Numbered from the stretch's first letter, positions 47,793-56,998 are shown. The stretch: DNA of 64,000 bases from Mesorhizobium huakuii (GCF_030160235.1 NZ_BSNY01000009.1:62001-126000), one strand, 5' to 3'. Notes: generated by a model not told the origin, from the letters alone. Program-made: numbers and translations.

Positions 47793-47820
47793 CCAGCCTC
47801 GCGCAAGACAGGACGCGTAG
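47793..47820 (+). promoter_or_regulatory. flgE promoter: CCAG-N7-CAAG-N9-GTAG motif
   Basis: CCAG at 47793-47796 inside CGCGCCAG, CAAG at 47804-47807 inside CGCGCAAG, and GTAG at 47817-47820. The two eight-base half-sites differ by one base and are exactly 11 bp apart. The flgE ATG is 39 bases further. Confidence 0.65.
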
Positions 47821-47859
47821 CCTCGCCGCCAGTGGCATGGATATTGCGGAGACATCTCG

Positions 47860-49116
47860 ATGAGCCTCTACGGAATGATGCGGACCGGCGTTTCCGGCAT
47901 GAACGCCCAGGCCAACCGCCTGTCGACAACAGCCGACAACATCGCGAACTCCGACACCACCGGCTACAAGCGGTCCTCGGCCGAGTTCTCGACCCTGATC
48001 ATGCCGTCGACTGGCGGCGCCTATAATTCCGGCGGTGTCACCACCACGATCCGGCAGGCTGTCAGCGATCCGGGCGTGCTGCAGTACACGACCTCGGTCT
48101 CCGACCTTGCCGTCAGCGGCGATGGTTTCTTCGTCGTCCAGGATCCGAGCGGCACGCCGTTCCTGACCCGCGCCGGCGCCTTCGTTCCCGATGCACAGGG
48201 CAGGCTGGTCAACGCGGCAGGCTTCCAGCTGATGGCCTACAGCTACGCCAATGGCACACCGGCGGCGACGGTGAACGGCTTCGAAGGCCTCGAGCCGGTC
48301 ATCATCTCCGACCAGGGATTGACCGCAACGCCGAGCACCCAGGGTACTTACAGCGGTAATCTGCCGGCAGGTGCGACGCCGGTCGTCGCCGCCAACCTGC
48401 CCGGTGCCAATGCCGCCACCGCGCAGTACACCTCGAAATCGTCGATGGTCGCCTATGACAACCTCGGCAACAAGAAGCTGCTCGACGTCTATTTCACCAA
48501 CACCGGTGCCGGCACCTGGCAGGTCGCGGTTTTCGATCAGTCGAAGGCGACGCCAGGAACATCGTTCCCCTACACCGGCGGCGCGCTCGGCACGGCCAAC
48601 CTGACCTTCGACACCACCACCGGCAAGCTCACCGGCGCGACCACGGGCGTTTCATTCACCGTGCCGGGCGGCGCGAGCCTCAATCTCGATCTGTCCAAGC
48701 TGACGCAGCTCGGCACGGGCTTCACGGTCTCCGACGCCCAGGTCAACGGCAACGCACCCAGCACCATCGACAAGGTGCAGATCAGCAAGGACGGCACCAT
48801 CTACGCCCAGTACAAGGACGGCTCCACCAAGCCGCTCTACAAGATTCCTTTGGCCGACGTGCAGAGCCCCGACCAGCTCAAGGCCCTGCCCGGCAACGTC
48901 TACGCGCAAGGCACCGACTCCGGCGCGATCCGCGTCGGCTTCGCCAATGAAGGCAAGGCCGGTTCGATCATCTCCGGCGCGCTCGAAAATTCCAACGTCG
49001 ATATCGCCGAGGAATTGACCGACATGATCGCGGCGCAGCGCAGCTACACCGCCAATTCGAAAGTCTTCCAGACCGGTTCCGACCTGATGGACGTCCTTGT
49101 CAACCTGAAGAGATAA
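47860..49116 (+). CDS. flgE: Flagellar hook protein FlgE
   Basis: 418 residues. N-terminus LYGMMRTGVSGMNAQANRLS then TTADNIANSDTTGYKRSSAE, and C-terminus ALENSNVDIAEELTDMIAAQ with RSYTANSKVFQTGSDLMDVL, are the hook signatures. The middle holds the usual FlgE D2 region. Start of the flgE-flgK-flgL-flaF-flbT-flgD-fliQ unit. Confidence 0.95.
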   Translation: MSLYGMMRTGVSGMNAQANRLSTTADNIANSDTTGYKRSSAEFSTLIMPSTGGAYNSGGVTTTIRQAVSDPGVLQYTTSVSDLAVSGDGFFVVQDPSGTPFLTRAGAFVPDAQGRLVNAAGFQLMAYSYANGTPAATVNGFEGLEPVIISDQGLTATPSTQGTYSGNLPAGATPVVAANLPGANAATAQYTSKSSMVAYDNLGNKKLLDVYFTNTGAGTWQVAVFDQSKATPGTSFPYTGGALGTANLTFDTTTGKLTGATTGVSFTVPGGASLNLDLSKLTQLGTGFTVSDAQVNGNAPSTIDKVQISKDGTIYAQYKDGSTKPLYKIPLADVQSPDQLKALPGNVYAQGTDSGAIRVGFANEGKAGSIISGALENSNVDIAEELTDMIAAQRSYTANSKVFQTGSDLMDVLVNLKR

Positions 49117-49143
49117 ACCGGGCGTGGCCCGTGAAAGACCAGC

Positions 49144-50598
49144 ATGTCGTTATCTTCCGCATTGAGCATCGCCCAATCGGCGCTTATGAGTACCGCGCGT
49201 CAGACCAGCGTTGTCACGCGCAACGTCTCGGACGCATCCAACCCGGACTACACGCGCCGTATCGCCGTCGTCACCAGCACGGCGCCCGGCGCGCGTTCGG
49301 TTGATATCCAGCGCGTCGCCAACGACCTGCTCTTCCGGCAGAATCTCAGCGCCTTGTCGGCCTACAGCGGTCAGAATGCGCTCTACAGCGGCATGGATCA
49401 GCTGGACGTTTCGGTCAATGGCGTCGACAATGCGTCCTCGCCCTCGACCGCCATCGCCAATCTGCAGCAGGCGCTGCAGCTCTACGCCACCTCGCCGTCC
49501 AACCAGAATCTCGGCTCCAGCGTCATCGACGCGGCCAAGCAGGTCGTGCGCTCCCTGAATGAAGGTTCCAAGGCCATTCAGGATTTCCGCACCCAGACCG
49601 ACGGCCAGATCGACACGGCGGTCAAGGACCTCAACTCGCTGCTTGGCCAGTTCCAGAACGCCAACCAGGCGGTCATTTCCGGAACCCGTTCCGGCACCGA
49701 TGTTTCCGATGCGCTCGACCAGCGCGACGCGCTGCTGAAGAAGATCGCGGACTATGTTCCGATATCAACCTTCACGCGCGGCGACAACGACATGGTCATC
49801 ACCACGGGCGACGGCACCACGCTGTTCGAGACGATACCGCGTACGGTCAGCTTCACGCCGTCGGCCGGCTATGCCGCCGGAGCCTCCGGCAACACCATCT
49901 ATATCGACAACGTGCCGGTCTCGGCGGGAAGCGGCGGCAACACCACCGCCAGCGGCAAGCTTGCCGGCCTGCTGCAACTGCGCGACGGCGTCGCCTCGAC
50001 CATGCAGAGCCAGCTCGACGAGACCGCGCGCGGCCTGATCACGGCCTTTGCCGAGACCGCGCCCTCGATGCCCAACGCCGCTGGCCTGTTCACCTGGTCC
50101 GGCGCGCCGGCGGTGCCGGCAGCGGGTACGCTGGTCAACGGCCTGGCCGGCACGATCAGCATCAATGCGGCGATGAATCCGAGCACTGGCGGCAATCCGA
50201 CATTGCTGCGCGACGGCGGCGCCAACGGTGCCGCCTATGTCGCCAACACCAGCGGCGGCGCTTCCTACTCCAGCCTCCTGGTCACCTATGGCGACCGGCT
50301 CGACCAGCCGATGACGTTCGACCCCGCCGCCGGCATTTCGGCAACATCCAGCGTTTCCAACTACGCCGCCAATTCGATCGGCTGGCTCCAGGCCATGCGC
50401 CAGCAGGCTTCGACCGCCGCCGACGCGAAGGAAGCGCTGGCACAGCGCGGCTCCGAGGCGCTATCCAATGCGACCGGCGTCAATGTCGACCAGGAAATGT
50501 CGCTGATGCTCGACCTCGAACATACCTATCAGGCATCGGCCCGGATGATGAAGACCGTCGACGACATGCTGACGGCCCTGTTGAACGCGGTGGGATAA
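49144..50598 (+). CDS. flgK: Hook-filament junction protein FlgK (HAP1)
   Basis: 484 residues. N-terminus ALSIAQSALMSTARQTSVVT with RNVSDASNPDYTRR, and C-terminus GVNVDQEMSLMLDLEHTYQA then SARMMKTVDDMLTALLNAVG. It links hook to filament. 27 bp after flgE and three bases before flgL. Confidence 0.94.
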   Translation: MSLSSALSIAQSALMSTARQTSVVTRNVSDASNPDYTRRIAVVTSTAPGARSVDIQRVANDLLFRQNLSALSAYSGQNALYSGMDQLDVSVNGVDNASSPSTAIANLQQALQLYATSPSNQNLGSSVIDAAKQVVRSLNEGSKAIQDFRTQTDGQIDTAVKDLNSLLGQFQNANQAVISGTRSGTDVSDALDQRDALLKKIADYVPISTFTRGDNDMVITTGDGTTLFETIPRTVSFTPSAGYAAGASGNTIYIDNVPVSAGSGGNTTASGKLAGLLQLRDGVASTMQSQLDETARGLITAFAETAPSMPNAAGLFTWSGAPAVPAAGTLVNGLAGTISINAAMNPSTGGNPTLLRDGGANGAAYVANTSGGASYSSLLVTYGDRLDQPMTFDPAAGISATSSVSNYAANSIGWLQAMRQQASTAADAKEALAQRGSEALSNATGVNVDQEMSLMLDLEHTYQASARMMKTVDDMLTALLNAVG

Positions 50599-50601
50599 TC
50601 C

Positions 50602-51645
50602 ATGACTTCAGTCTCTTCGGCCGCCCTCACCAACGCCATGCGCTATCAACAGATGCGCATGCAGGCCGACCTGGTCAAAGCCACGAAGGAATCCTCGACC
50701 GGCAGGGTCGCCGATGTCGGCCTGGCACTGGGCGGACGCACCGCGCAGTCCGTCACCTTCTCGCGCGACCTCGACCGGCTGAACGTGATCGTCGATTCCA
50801 ACGGGCTGGTCACCGCAAGGCTTGCGTCGACGCAGACGTCGCTCGGCCAGCTCTCCGGCGTGGCGCAGACCTTCCTGTCCGCCCTGACCACCGCGTCGTC
50901 GGGCGACAACTCCAACAGCCTGACCCAATCGACCGGCCAGACGACCCTTCAGCAGCTTACCTCGATCCTCAACACCAGCGTCAACGGCGAATATCTGTTT
51001 GCCGGCACCAATACAGACGTCAAGCCGATCAACGATTTCACGGCCGCCGGCTCACCGGCCAAGGCCGCCTTCGACGCCTCCTTCGTCGCCAAATTCGGCT
51101 TCACGCCCAACGATCCGGCCGCAGCCAACATCACCGCCGCCCAGATGGACGATTTCATCACCAACGACGTTGCACCGCAGTTCCTCGGCGCCGGCTGGCA
51201 GACCAACATGTCGAACGCCACCGACCAGCAGATCGTCAGCCGCATCGCGCTCAACGAAACCACCGAGACCTCGACCAGCGCCAACAGCGACGGCATCAGG
51301 AAGCTCGCCATGGCCGCGGCAATGGTTTCCAGCCTGATGTCCAGCAACATCAGCCGGGCAGCCAAGGACAGCATCGTCAGCCACTCGCAGACACTGGTCG
51401 GCGAGGCGCTGAGCGGCATCGCACAAGTCCAGTCGGAGACCGGCATCGTGCAGAAGCGCGTCTCCGATGCCAGCGACCGCATGAAGACGCAGATCGATCT
51501 GTTCGAACGCCATATCCTCGATCTCGAAGCCGTCGACCCGGCCACGGCCGCCACCAGGGTCGCGGATCTGACGCAGCATATCGAGACGTCCTTCGCTCTG
51601 ACAGCGCGCCTGCAGCAGCTCAGCCTGTTGAAATACCTGACCTGA
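50602..51645 (+). CDS. flgL: Hook-filament junction protein FlgL (HAP3)
   Basis: 347 residues with flagellin-like ends: YQQMRMQADLVKATKESSTG and GEYLFAGTNTDVKPIND in the N-terminal half, and ATRVADLTQHIETSFALTAR with LQQLSLLKYL at the C-terminus. Filament-side junction protein. Confidence 0.93.
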   Translation: MTSVSSAALTNAMRYQQMRMQADLVKATKESSTGRVADVGLALGGRTAQSVTFSRDLDRLNVIVDSNGLVTARLASTQTSLGQLSGVAQTFLSALTTASSGDNSNSLTQSTGQTTLQQLTSILNTSVNGEYLFAGTNTDVKPINDFTAAGSPAKAAFDASFVAKFGFTPNDPAAANITAAQMDDFITNDVAPQFLGAGWQTNMSNATDQQIVSRIALNETTETSTSANSDGIRKLAMAAAMVSSLMSSNISRAAKDSIVSHSQTLVGEALSGIAQVQSETGIVQKRVSDASDRMKTQIDLFERHILDLEAVDPATAATRVADLTQHIETSFALTARLQQLSLLKYLT

Positions 51646-51674
51646 TAACTTCCAGCGGAACGGTAGAGCCGACG

Positions 51675-52022
51675 ATGTACCAATTCTCCTACGCCGACGT
51701 CCAAAGCACCTCCGTCTCGGACGCCAAGGACCGTGAGCGCGAACTCCTGACCCGCTCGATCGACATGCTGTCGGCAGCCGCCGCGGCCGGCCAGGATTCG
51801 ATGCAAGCGATCGAGGCGCTGAATTTCACCAACCGCGTCTGGACCATCTTCGTCGAGGATCTTGGCTCCAGCGACAATGCGCTTCCCAAGGAATTGCGTG
51901 CCAACCTGATTTCCATCGGCCTTTGGCTGCTGCGCGAGGCGGAGGACATCCGCCAGGGCCGCACCAACAATTTCGAAGGGCTGATCGAAGTGTCCCAGAT
52001 CATCCGCGACGGCATTCAATGA
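51675..52022 (+). CDS. flaF: Flagellin synthesis regulator FlaF
   Basis: 115 residues. YAEV-like SYADVQSTSVSDAKDRERELL and the C-terminal LISIGLWLLREAEDIRQGRT mark the FlaF family. In Caulobacter FlaF promotes flagellin translation and works with FlbT, encoded next with a four-base overlap. Cytoplasmic. Confidence 0.92.
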   Translation: MYQFSYADVQSTSVSDAKDRERELLTRSIDMLSAAAAAGQDSMQAIEALNFTNRVWTIFVEDLGSSDNALPKELRANLISIGLWLLREAEDIRQGRTNNFEGLIEVSQIIRDGIQ

Positions 52023-52462
52023 CCAACACGCTGAAGATATCGCTGAAGCCCAACGAGAAGATCTACATCAACGGCGCCGTCATCCGCGTCGACCGCAAGG
52101 TCACCATCGAACTGATGAACGACGTGCAATTCCTGCTCGAAAGCCATGTGATCCAGGCCGACCAGGCGTCGACGCCGCTCAGGCAGCTCTATTTCATCGT
52201 GCAGGTCATGCTGATCAACCCGGCCGGCGCTGATGACGCCCGCGAGATGTTCCGCCGCTCGCTGCCGTTGCTCATCGCAAGTTTCGAGGACGCCGAGATC
52301 TGCAGCGCACTGAAGCAGATCGACCGCATGGTCGGCGAGGACCATATTTACGAGGCCTTGAAGGCGATCCGTTCGCTCTACCCTCTCGAACGCCGCGCGC
52401 TTGGCGGCAATGACGATGTTCCGGGCGCACCGCGCCCGCTGGCCGTGGGAGCACGCTACTGA
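52019..52462 (+). CDS. flbT: Flagellin translation repressor FlbT
   Basis: 147 residues from ATG 52019, overlapping the flaF stop; an in-frame ATG at 51923 is inside flaF and rejected. LKISLKPNEKIYINGAVIRV and QADQASTPLRQLYFIVQVML are the family motifs. In Caulobacter FlbT binds flagellin mRNA leaders and lowers their stability until the hook is done. Its possible targets here are the hairpins in the two flagellin leaders. Confidence 0.93.
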   Translation: MTNTLKISLKPNEKIYINGAVIRVDRKVTIELMNDVQFLLESHVIQADQASTPLRQLYFIVQVMLINPAGADDAREMFRRSLPLLIASFEDAEICSALKQIDRMVGEDHIYEALKAIRSLYPLERRALGGNDDVPGAPRPLAVGARY

Positions 52463-52869
52463 TGACCGTGGACATGACGACGACGATACCGGTTGGCGCC
52501 AATTCGACCACCAAGTCGACCTCCAAGACAGCGGTCGACTACCAGTCCTTCCTGAAGCTTCTGATCGCCGAGATGAAGAATCAGGATCCGACCAAGCCGA
52601 TGGATTCGACGCAGTACGTCGCCCAGCTCGCCACCTTCTCGCAGGTCGAACAGTCGGTGCAAAGCAACACCAAGCTCGACCAGATCATGCAGTCCTCGGC
52701 GCTGTCGCAGGCCGATGCGATCATCGGCCGCTCGATCACGTCGGCCGACGGCAAGACCACCGGAATAGTGGCCTCGGTGACGCTCGCCAGCAGCGGGCTG
52801 ATCGCGGTGCTGCAGGATGGCACCAAGGTCCCCGTCGGCCCGGGCGTCTCGATCAAGCCGGCAAGCTAG
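52462..52869 (+). CDS. flgD: Flagellar hook capping protein FlgD
   Basis: 135 residues, the short rhizobial form. The conserved N-terminal core is VDYQSFLKLLIAEMKNQDPT followed by KPMDSTQYVAQLATFSQVEQ. It caps the growing hook. The first base is the last base of the flbT stop (TGATG), so translation is coupled. Confidence 0.94.
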   Translation: MTVDMTTTIPVGANSTTKSTSKTAVDYQSFLKLLIAEMKNQDPTKPMDSTQYVAQLATFSQVEQSVQSNTKLDQIMQSSALSQADAIIGRSITSADGKTTGIVASVTLASSGLIAVLQDGTKVPVGPGVSIKPAS

Positions 52870-52882
52870 GCCAAGCGCCCGC

Positions 52883-53149
52883 ATGAACGAGGCCGACGCC
52901 CTCGACATCGTCCAGTACGCGGTGTGGACGGTGCTGACCGCGTCCGCTCCGGTGGTGCTGGTCGCCATGGCGGTCGGCATCGGCATCGCCCTCATCCAGG
53001 CGCTGACGCAGATCCAGGAAATCACCCTGACCTTCGTGCCGAAGATCGTCGCCATCATGCTGGTGGTGGCGCTCACGGGCCCGTTCATCGGCGGCCAGAT
53101 ATCGGCCTTCACCAACGTCATCTTCCAGCGCATCCAGAACGGGTTCTGA
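52883..53149 (+). CDS. fliQ: Flagellar export gate protein FliQ
   Basis: 88 residues from ATG 52883 with two membrane helices (ASAPVVLVAMAVGIGIALIQ and KIVAIMLVVALTGPFIGGQI) and the conserved LTQIQEITLTFVPKI between them. Export-gate component with FliP and FliR. It is the last flagellar gene in the window; flhA and fliR do not follow. Confidence 0.94.
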   Translation: MNEADALDIVQYAVWTVLTASAPVVLVAMAVGIGIALIQALTQIQEITLTFVPKIVAIMLVVALTGPFIGGQISAFTNVIFQRIQNGF

Positions 53150-53196
53150 AACCTGCGAGGGAGGATGCCGCGGCTTCCATCCGGAATTGCCCCAAA

Positions 53197-53218
53197 CCAG
53201 CCGCCCGCTTGCGGCTGG
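53197..53218 (+). terminator. Hairpin after fliQ
   Basis: CCAGCCGC (53197-53204) and GCGGCTGG (53211-53218) form an 8-bp stem with a six-base loop, 50 bp after the fliQ stop. No T tract follows, so terminator function is tentative. Confidence 0.4.
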
Positions 53219-53324
53219 CCCGGTTCCGGCTAGATTGCCATCCAGGCCGCTCCCGGCCAGGCGATCGTTCTGTTCCAATGCCCCCTAGACGTTCCCTGAA
53301 CCAACGCAGACAGACCGGCGGACC

Positions 53325-55193
53325 ATGTGCGGCATAGCCGGCGTCTGGCGCAAGCGGAACCCGATCGCGGCCGGCGATCTCGCCGATGTCGGCCGCATGA
53401 CGCAGGCGCTGGCGCATCGCGGTCCCGACGACCATGCCAGCTGGAACGACAGCCGGCTGGCGCTGGGGCATCGGCGACTCTCGATCATCGATCTCTCGAC
53501 GCAGGCGCGCGAGCCGATGCTGACCGCCTGTGGCCGGGGTGTGCTGGTCTACAATGGTGAGGTCTATAATTACAAATCCCTGCGCGAGACACTCGAGGCA
53601 GAAGGCAGGCGGTTCCGGACGGTTTCAGATGCCGAAGTGGTCCTCGAAGCTTTGCACCACTGGGGGCCGGACAAGGCCATCCCGCTGTTCGACGGTATGT
53701 TTTCCCTGGGCTATTTCGACATGCGGTCCAGCGCGCTCTGGCTTGCGCGCGATCGCCTCGGCATCAAGCCGATGTCGGTGGCCGAGACGAGTGAGCGAAT
53801 CCTCTTCGCTTCCGAGGACAAGGCGATCCTTGCCTGTGACGGCGTCGCACGCACCATCGATCCGCGCGAGATCACCTTGCGCCTCGCGTGGCAAAGCCGC
53901 GACTCCAGCGCCAGCCTGTTCGAAGGCATAGAGCGGCTGCCGCCGGCCGGCCTGTGGAAGATCACCGACGCCGGCATCGAGAAGCGCTGCTTCTGGCATG
54001 TCCTCGACGTGCTCGACGCCTCTCGCATCGCCGGCGACACCGCCAGCGACACGGAGCACATGGCCTCGCTGGAAGCGCTGATCGAAGACAGCGTCGGGCT
54101 GCACTGCATTGCCGATACCGGGCTGGCCGCGGCCTGCAGCGGCGGCGTCGATTCCGGTCTCGTCACGACGCTGGCGAAGCGGTTCAGGCCGGAGGTGACA
54201 GCCTATGTCGTCGACCCGCGTCTGGGTCACAGCGAAGCGCAAGATGCCGAACGCACCGCCCGCCATGCCGGCGTGCCGCTGAACAGGGTGCCCGTCGACA
54301 AGGACCGGTTCCTCGAACTCTGGCCAAGAACCATCTGGCATCTGGAAAGCGACGGCTGGCATGCAAGCCATGTCTGTCTGCTGGCGCTTGCCGAGCAATG
54401 CCGGGCCGACGGCATCAAGGTGCTGTTGACCGGTGAAGGCGCCGACGAGCTCTTTGGCGGCTACGACTGGCAGGAAGCCAGCATGCGGCCATGGCGGCCA
54501 TGGGCATGGCCGCAACGCCTGTTTCGCTCCAGGGCCCGGCTCGCCCGCAGGTTCGAGCGCCAGCGTCATGCCCCCTTCCGGACATCGATCGCCGGTGGCC
54601 ATGGCTGGGACCGCAACATCGTGCTCAGGGCGCTCTCGCCAGAACTGAATTTCCTCCAGACCAAGATCTTCGACCGGCTCGAGCCGGTGGCATCACTCAG
54701 CGACCGTGCCTTCCTGGGATGCTGCCTGCACGACATGTATGCGCATCTGCAGGATTTGCTGAACAGGCACGACCGGCTCAGCATGGCGGCTTCGGTGGAG
54801 CTCAGGGTGCCGTTCCTCGAGAACCGGCTGATCGACTTCGCGATCCATCTGCCGAGGCGGCACAAATACCGTCACAAGCAGGGAAAATGGCTTTTGAAGA
54901 AAGTCGCGGAAAAGCACATTCCGCTTCAGAACGTGAACGCCCGCAAGAACGGCTTCCAGGTCTCGAACAATTTCACCACGGGCACGGAGGGCCTGCTGCG
55001 CGGCGGCTTGCTGCGTGACGCGATGAAGTGGCCGACCGCTTCGGTCGAAGACCTGATCGACCTGGCAAAGCGCGACCAGCCATCGCGGCTGCGGCTGGTC
55101 GGCATGGAGCTTTTCCTTCGCCTGCACGCCGGCGGTCAGGCCACGAGTGAGCTCACCGAGGCGCTCCAAGCCTCGGTGAGGGACGCGCGCTAG
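53325..55193 (+). CDS. Asparagine synthase-like glutamine amidotransferase
   Basis: 622 residues. The second residue is Cys (MCGIAGVW), the nucleophile of class II glutaminases; the domain continues with LAHRGPDDHASWNDSRLALG and YNGEVYNYKSL. The synthetase half has the PP-loop SGGVDS at 272-277 and LLTGEGADELFGGYDW, then RHDRLSMAASVELRVPFLEN. It resembles AsnB, but the same architecture also amidates sugars or peptides. The adjacent MFS exporter suggests a secreted product more than housekeeping asparagine supply; this is inference. GGCGGA precedes the ATG. Confidence 0.87.
   Translation: MCGIAGVWRKRNPIAAGDLADVGRMTQALAHRGPDDHASWNDSRLALGHRRLSIIDLSTQAREPMLTACGRGVLVYNGEVYNYKSLRETLEAEGRRFRTVSDAEVVLEALHHWGPDKAIPLFDGMFSLGYFDMRSSALWLARDRLGIKPMSVAETSERILFASEDKAILACDGVARTIDPREITLRLAWQSRDSSASLFEGIERLPPAGLWKITDAGIEKRCFWHVLDVLDASRIAGDTASDTEHMASLEALIEDSVGLHCIADTGLAAACSGGVDSGLVTTLAKRFRPEVTAYVVDPRLGHSEAQDAERTARHAGVPLNRVPVDKDRFLELWPRTIWHLESDGWHASHVCLLALAEQCRADGIKVLLTGEGADELFGGYDWQEASMRPWRPWAWPQRLFRSRARLARRFERQRHAPFRTSIAGGHGWDRNIVLRALSPELNFLQTKIFDRLEPVASLSDRAFLGCCLHDMYAHLQDLLNRHDRLSMAASVELRVPFLENRLIDFAIHLPRRHKYRHKQGKWLLKKVAEKHIPLQNVNARKNGFQVSNNFTTGTEGLLRGGLLRDAMKWPTASVEDLIDLAKRDQPSRLRLVGMELFLRLHAGGQATSELTEALQASVRDAR
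55152..55180 (+). terminator. Perfect 11-bp hairpin in the 3' end of the amidotransferase gene
   Basis: CTCACCGAGGC (55152-55162) and its exact complement (55170-55180) are separated by seven bases and end 11 bases before the stop codon. It encodes part of the C-terminal LTEALQASVRD. It could act as an RNA stabiliser or in termination, with no T tract. Confidence 0.4.
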
Positions 55194-55354
55194 ACAGGCG
55201 CGGGGTCCGCAGCCAAAGGCTGGCCCTTCGCTATCCCGTTGTTGGACCATGATCTTCCACGCATGACGTTCGCCCTTTGCGGCGCCATGCCATAGTTTCG
55301 GCAAACGATGCGGAGAAACCGCAAGGGTCAGCACGCTGAGGCAGGAATCCATCC

Positions 55355-56998
55355 ATGATTGACGAGAAACCGGACAGCGAAGGCGTTTCGGCGCTGGCGC
55401 CGTTCCGGCATGGCATTTTCCGCGCCGTCTGGTCGGCAAGTCTCGTTTCGAATTTCGGTGGCCTGATCCAGGGCGTCGGCGCCGCCTGGATGATGACCAC
55501 GATCGCCACCTCGCCCTACCAGGTCGCCCTGGTCCAGGCCTCGACGACCTTGCCGATCATGCTGTTCGCGCTTGTCGCCGGCGCCATCGCCGACAGCTTC
55601 GACCGACGCAAGGTGATGCTGGTCGCGCAGACCTTCATGCTGGTCGTTTCGGTGCTTCTGACGGTGTTCACCTACTACAATTTGCTGACGCCCTGGACGC
55701 TGCTAGCCTTCACCTTCCTGATCGACAGCGGCACGGCGCTCAACAGCCCGTCCTGGCAGGCGTCCGTCGGCGACATGGTTCCCCGCAACAAGGTGCCCGC
55801 GGCCGTTGCGCTGAACTCCATGGGCTTCAACCTGACACGCAGCGTCGGCCCGGCGATCGGTGGCATCATCGTCGCGGCCGCCGGTGCCGCGGCCGCCTTC
55901 GCGGCGAACGCGGTGAGCTATATCGGCCTCATCATCGTGATGGCCCGCTGGAAGCCGGATGTGCCGGTGTCGACCTTGCCGCGCGAGTCGCTGGGTGCCG
56001 CCATGGGCGCCGGCCTGCGCTATGTCGCCATGTCGCCCAATATCGGCAAGGTGCTGGTCAGGGGCGCGGCCTTCGGCTTCAGCGCCGGCGCCGTCCTGGC
56101 GCTCTTGCCGCTGGTCGCGCGCGACGTCGTCAAGGGCGATGCCTTGACCTACGGCATCATGCTTGGCTCCTTCGGCATCGGCGCCGTCGGCGGCGCGCTG
56201 ATCAGCGTGCGGCTGCGGCAACTGCTTTCCAGCGAGACGATGGTGCGCTGTGCCTTCGCCGGCTTCGCCGTCTGCGCCTTCAATGCCGCGCTCAGCCATC
56301 ACGCCTGGCAGACGTCGCTCGGCCTGCTGGTCGGCGGCGCCTGCTGGGTGATCGCGCTCTCGCACTTCAACGTCACCGTGCAGATGGCGACGCCGCGCTG
56401 GGTGGTCGGCCGGGTGCTGTCGGTCTACCAGACCGCGACCTTCGGCGGCATCGCGCTGGGCAGCTGGATATGGGGCGTCGTCGCCGATGCGCATGGCGCC
56501 GAGACGGCGCTGATCGCCGCCGCCATCGCCATGCTGGCCGGCGGCGCCATCGGCCTCGTCCTGCCCCTGCCCCAGCAGCAGGTGCTGAACCTCGACCCGC
56601 TCAACCGCTTCAAGGAGCCGCATCTGGCACTCGACCTGAAGCCGCGCAGCGGTCCCATCGCCATCATGATCGAATACATCATCCGCCACGAGGACGAGGC
56701 GGAGTTCCTTGCCACCATGGCCGAACGCGGCCGCATCCGCCGCCGTGACGGCGCCCGCAACTGGACACTGGCGCGCGATCTCGAAAATCCCTCGATATGG
56801 ATCGAGCACTATCACACGCCGACCTGGCTCGAATATGTCAGGCACAATGGCCGCATCACCCATGCCGACGCCATGGTCGGCGAGCGCTTGCGGGCGTTGC
56901 ACAGCGGCGACGAGCCGCCGCGCGTGCGTCGCGTCATCGAACGTCCGACCACCGCCGGCACTGCGCTGGTGATGGCCAAGGGGCCGATCGAGCACTGA
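55355..56998 (+). CDS. MFS exporter with soluble C-terminal domain
   Basis: 547 residues. About 12 membrane segments fill residues 20-410 (SNFGGLIQGVGAAWMMTTIA; loop AGAIADSFDRRKVMLVAQTF between helices 2 and 3, the MFS signature), of the MFS_3/EntS-like type. The last 120 residues are soluble, with HEDEAEFLATMAERGRIRRR and IWIEHYHTPTWLEYVRHNGR, a pattern like a ferredoxin-like/ABM domain. Fused MFS-ABM proteins exist in rhizobia; substrate unknown. AGGA precedes the start. It follows the amidotransferase by 161 bp. Confidence 0.85.
   Translation: MIDEKPDSEGVSALAPFRHGIFRAVWSASLVSNFGGLIQGVGAAWMMTTIATSPYQVALVQASTTLPIMLFALVAGAIADSFDRRKVMLVAQTFMLVVSVLLTVFTYYNLLTPWTLLAFTFLIDSGTALNSPSWQASVGDMVPRNKVPAAVALNSMGFNLTRSVGPAIGGIIVAAAGAAAAFAANAVSYIGLIIVMARWKPDVPVSTLPRESLGAAMGAGLRYVAMSPNIGKVLVRGAAFGFSAGAVLALLPLVARDVVKGDALTYGIMLGSFGIGAVGGALISVRLRQLLSSETMVRCAFAGFAVCAFNAALSHHAWQTSLGLLVGGACWVIALSHFNVTVQMATPRWVVGRVLSVYQTATFGGIALGSWIWGVVADAHGAETALIAAAIAMLAGGAIGLVLPLPQQQVLNLDPLNRFKEPHLALDLKPRSGPIAIMIEYIIRHEDEAEFLATMAERGRIRRRDGARNWTLARDLENPSIWIEHYHTPTWLEYVRHNGRITHADAMVGERLRALHSGDEPPRVRRVIERPTTAGTALVMAKGPIEH

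Noticed and set aside
55703-56995. 430-codon minus-strand frame opposite the MFS gene
   Set aside because: Same shadow effect; the plus-strand gene has clear membrane helices.
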